Source: SZUA-36 sp963727635 (GTDB taxonomy: Bacteria; Pseudomonadota; Gammaproteobacteria; Xanthomonadales; SZUA-36). From it: a stretch of DNA of 64,000 nt. Both the position numbers and the translations under genes were made by a program. The stretch is taken from the NCBI GenBank assembly GCA_963727635.1, contig CAVSHP010000021.1, forward strand, positions 124,001-188,000, read 5' to 3'. Of this stretch, positions 62,501 to 64,000 are shown piece after piece. Numbering within the stretch: the stretch's first letter is position 1; each line of letters starts with the position of its first letter. The notes below the pieces were generated by a model, which made no database searches, had not been told where the DNA came from, and worked only from the letters and a program-made list of their open reading frames with translations.

Positions 62501-64000
62501 ATGAAAGCTAAACCCATGGCCGCATGGCATGCGGCCTTGTTCAATACGATTTTGTGTGTAGTTTTTGTAATGTCACTTCCGGCCATCACCCAGGCCAAAT
62601 CAAGGGAAATCAACGGATTTGAGAAGACCGAACTGGTGTCCACCGGCGACTTCATCGAGTACGCGGCCATCCACGAGGTTGATATCCACGATCTGTTCTT
62701 CAGCATGCGACCCTATGAAGGAACGCAGTCCTGCCTGATGTGCCATGAGAGTGAAGGTCAGGATATGTTGAAAACCGCGCATTTCAAATGGTCAGGTACG
62801 GTTGAAAACATCGTCGGTCTTGAAGGACAGCAGCACGGCAAGAGCGACCTGATCAATAATTTCTGTATCGCGAATGCATCCAATGAACCCCGTTGCACAC
62901 AGTGCCACGCCGGTTTTGGCTGGAGAGATGCAGGCTATGATTTCAACAATCCGCTCAACGTGGATTGCCTGGTCTGCCACGATCAGTCAGGCACTTATAT
63001 GAAAGGCGCCAAGACCGCGGGCCTGCCCGATCCAAGTGTCGATCTCCAACTGGTGGTGCGCAGCATCAGGGTTGGCAAGGAACCGACACGCAAGGCCTGC
63101 ATAGGCTGCCATGCCAATGCGGGTGGCGGTGACAACGTCAAGCATGGTGACCTGTCTACCGACCTGGTCGCGACGACACGCGAGTATGACGTGCACATGG
63201 GTACCGATGGCGCCAACCTGACCTGCGTTGCCTGCCATGCCGCGAATCATGATCCGGTAACCGGCGAAGTCAATCACGGCATCGCCGGTATGTCGTTGCA
63301 TTCGGTCAATGAAGGTGAAATGAGAGAGTGCAAGGACTGTCACGGCAACCGCGACAGGATACACGCCGGAACCTCTATCGAACCCCTGTTCGCCGAGGGA
63401 CTGCATGACAATCTGGCCTGCCAGGTCTGCCATATTCCGGCGATCGCACGTGCCATCTCCACGAAGACCGAATGGTATTGGTCGGATGCCGGCCAGAACA
63501 TCGACCCGATACCGATCGATCCCGCCACCGGCCGACCGACCTATGACAAGATGAAAGGCTCGTTTGTCTGGACCAACAACGTCCGGCCCACACTTCGTTA
63601 TTCAAACGGAAAGTGGAACCGTCCGGTGCTCGGATTTACCGACAAGTACACCTCCATTCCGATCGATCTCGGTTCACCCGTGGGCGATTACACCGATCCG
63701 AAAGCCATGATTTATCCATTCAAGCTGATGAAAGGCAACCAGGCGGTTGACCCGATCACAAAGACGATCCTGGTTCCCCACCTCTTTGGAACGCAGAGCG
63801 GGCCGAACCCCTACTGGGGTAAATACCAATGGCTGGGCGCACTGGAGGACGGCGCGGCTTATACCGGCCAGGATTTCAGTGGTACCTACTCATTTGAGCC
63901 GACCACCATGCTGCTTTCCGTGAACCACGAAATCGCACCCGCCGAAAAAGCGCTGGGTATGGGATCCAACTGTGGGGATTGCCACGCCAGCAAGCAAATC
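62501..64000 (+). CDS. Octaheme c-type cytochrome, tetrathionate-reductase (OTR) family; cut by window end
   Basis: Open to the window edge with 500 residues visible. A signal peptide (LFNTILCVVFVMSLPAITQA) leads to a periplasmic protein with eight CxxCH haem sites at about residues 78, 132, 156, 200, 242, 277, 307 and 491: CLMCH, CTQCH, CLVCH, CIGCH, CVACH, CKDCH, CQVCH and CGDCH. Number, spacing and the NCGDCH near the end fit the octaheme tetrathionate/nitrogen-oxide reductase family. GAGGAG lies 6 nt before the ATG. Partners, if any, lie beyond the window. Confidence 0.88.
   Translation, partial: MKAKPMAAWHAALFNTILCVVFVMSLPAITQAKSREINGFEKTELVSTGDFIEYAAIHEVDIHDLFFSMRPYEGTQSCLMCHESEGQDMLKTAHFKWSGTVENIVGLEGQQHGKSDLINNFCIANASNEPRCTQCHAGFGWRDAGYDFNNPLNVDCLVCHDQSGTYMKGAKTAGLPDPSVDLQLVVRSIRVGKEPTRKACIGCHANAGGGDNVKHGDLSTDLVATTREYDVHMGTDGANLTCVACHAANHDPVTGEVNHGIAGMSLHSVNEGEMRECKDCHGNRDRIHAGTSIEPLFAEGLHDNLACQVCHIPAIARAISTKTEWYWSDAGQNIDPIPIDPATGRPTYDKMKGSFVWTNNVRPTLRYSNGKWNRPVLGFTDKYTSIPIDLGSPVGDYTDPKAMIYPFKLMKGNQAVDPITKTILVPHLFGTQSGPNPYWGKYQWLGALEDGAAYTGQDFSGTYSFEPTTMLLSVNHEIAPAEKALGMGSNCGDCHASKQI

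Overview
The window looks like a chromosomal segment of a gammaproteobacterium, probably a marine or otherwise salt-exposed heterotroph. Evidence: gammaproteobacterial markers (SlyX, SrkA, IlvE, a CPA2 antiporter with RCK domain), an IPTL-CTERM surface-sorting signal, a sucrose-synthesis cluster of the kind used for osmoprotection, many secreted peptidases and a TonB receptor. No tRNA, rRNA or CRISPR array was seen. The species cannot be named from sequence alone.

Layout. 0-13 kb: end of an acyl-CoA synthetase, an MsbA-like ABC exporter, an unusual KAP-type P-loop NTPase, then housekeeping and stress genes (cyclophilin, dienelactone hydrolase, VOC protein, SlyX, S41 peptidase, SrkA kinase, NYN/OST-HTH protein, DsrE protein). 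13-18 kb: ilvE and a cation-transport cluster (GDT1, CDF, a CxxC microprotein, CPA2 antiporter). 18.3-22.8 kb: an M20 dipeptidase, a POT transporter, a small acidic protein and a DUF885 peptidase, all broken by many single-base frameshifts. 24-30 kb: GNAT, DUF4097, aspartate racemase and a four-gene hydroxyproline-degradation operon. 30-36 kb: sucrose-phosphate synthase, fructokinase and amylosucrase. 36-49 kb: a second DUF885 peptidase, TonB receptor, DUF4399, M28 peptidase, threonine aldolase, penicillin-acylase-type hydrolase and its CadC-like regulator. 49-60 kb: a very large surface protein region (cohesin, sorting signal, dockerin, Ig-like, FG-GAP, PASTA, MopE-like, Rhs) followed by a lipoprotein and a CXXCW rhodanese with a Q/N-rich repeat. 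60-64 kb: HipBA toxin-antitoxin and an octaheme cytochrome cut by the window end.

Two items look least explained. First, a family of about 400-bp intergenic elements (four loci) carries two long hairpins in opposite orientation. Their stems differ between copies by compensating changes on both arms, while the loops keep a conserved core and a covarying mini-hairpin. Second, the 49-58 kb locus puts a cohesin module with a membrane-sorting signal next to a dockerin-bearing Rhs protein, which suggests a self-docking Rhs surface apparatus.

The single-base frameshifts cluster sharply at 18.3-22.8 kb and 49.3-53.3 kb, with one more at 31.0 kb, while neighbouring genes are clean. This may reflect uneven sequence quality rather than gene decay.
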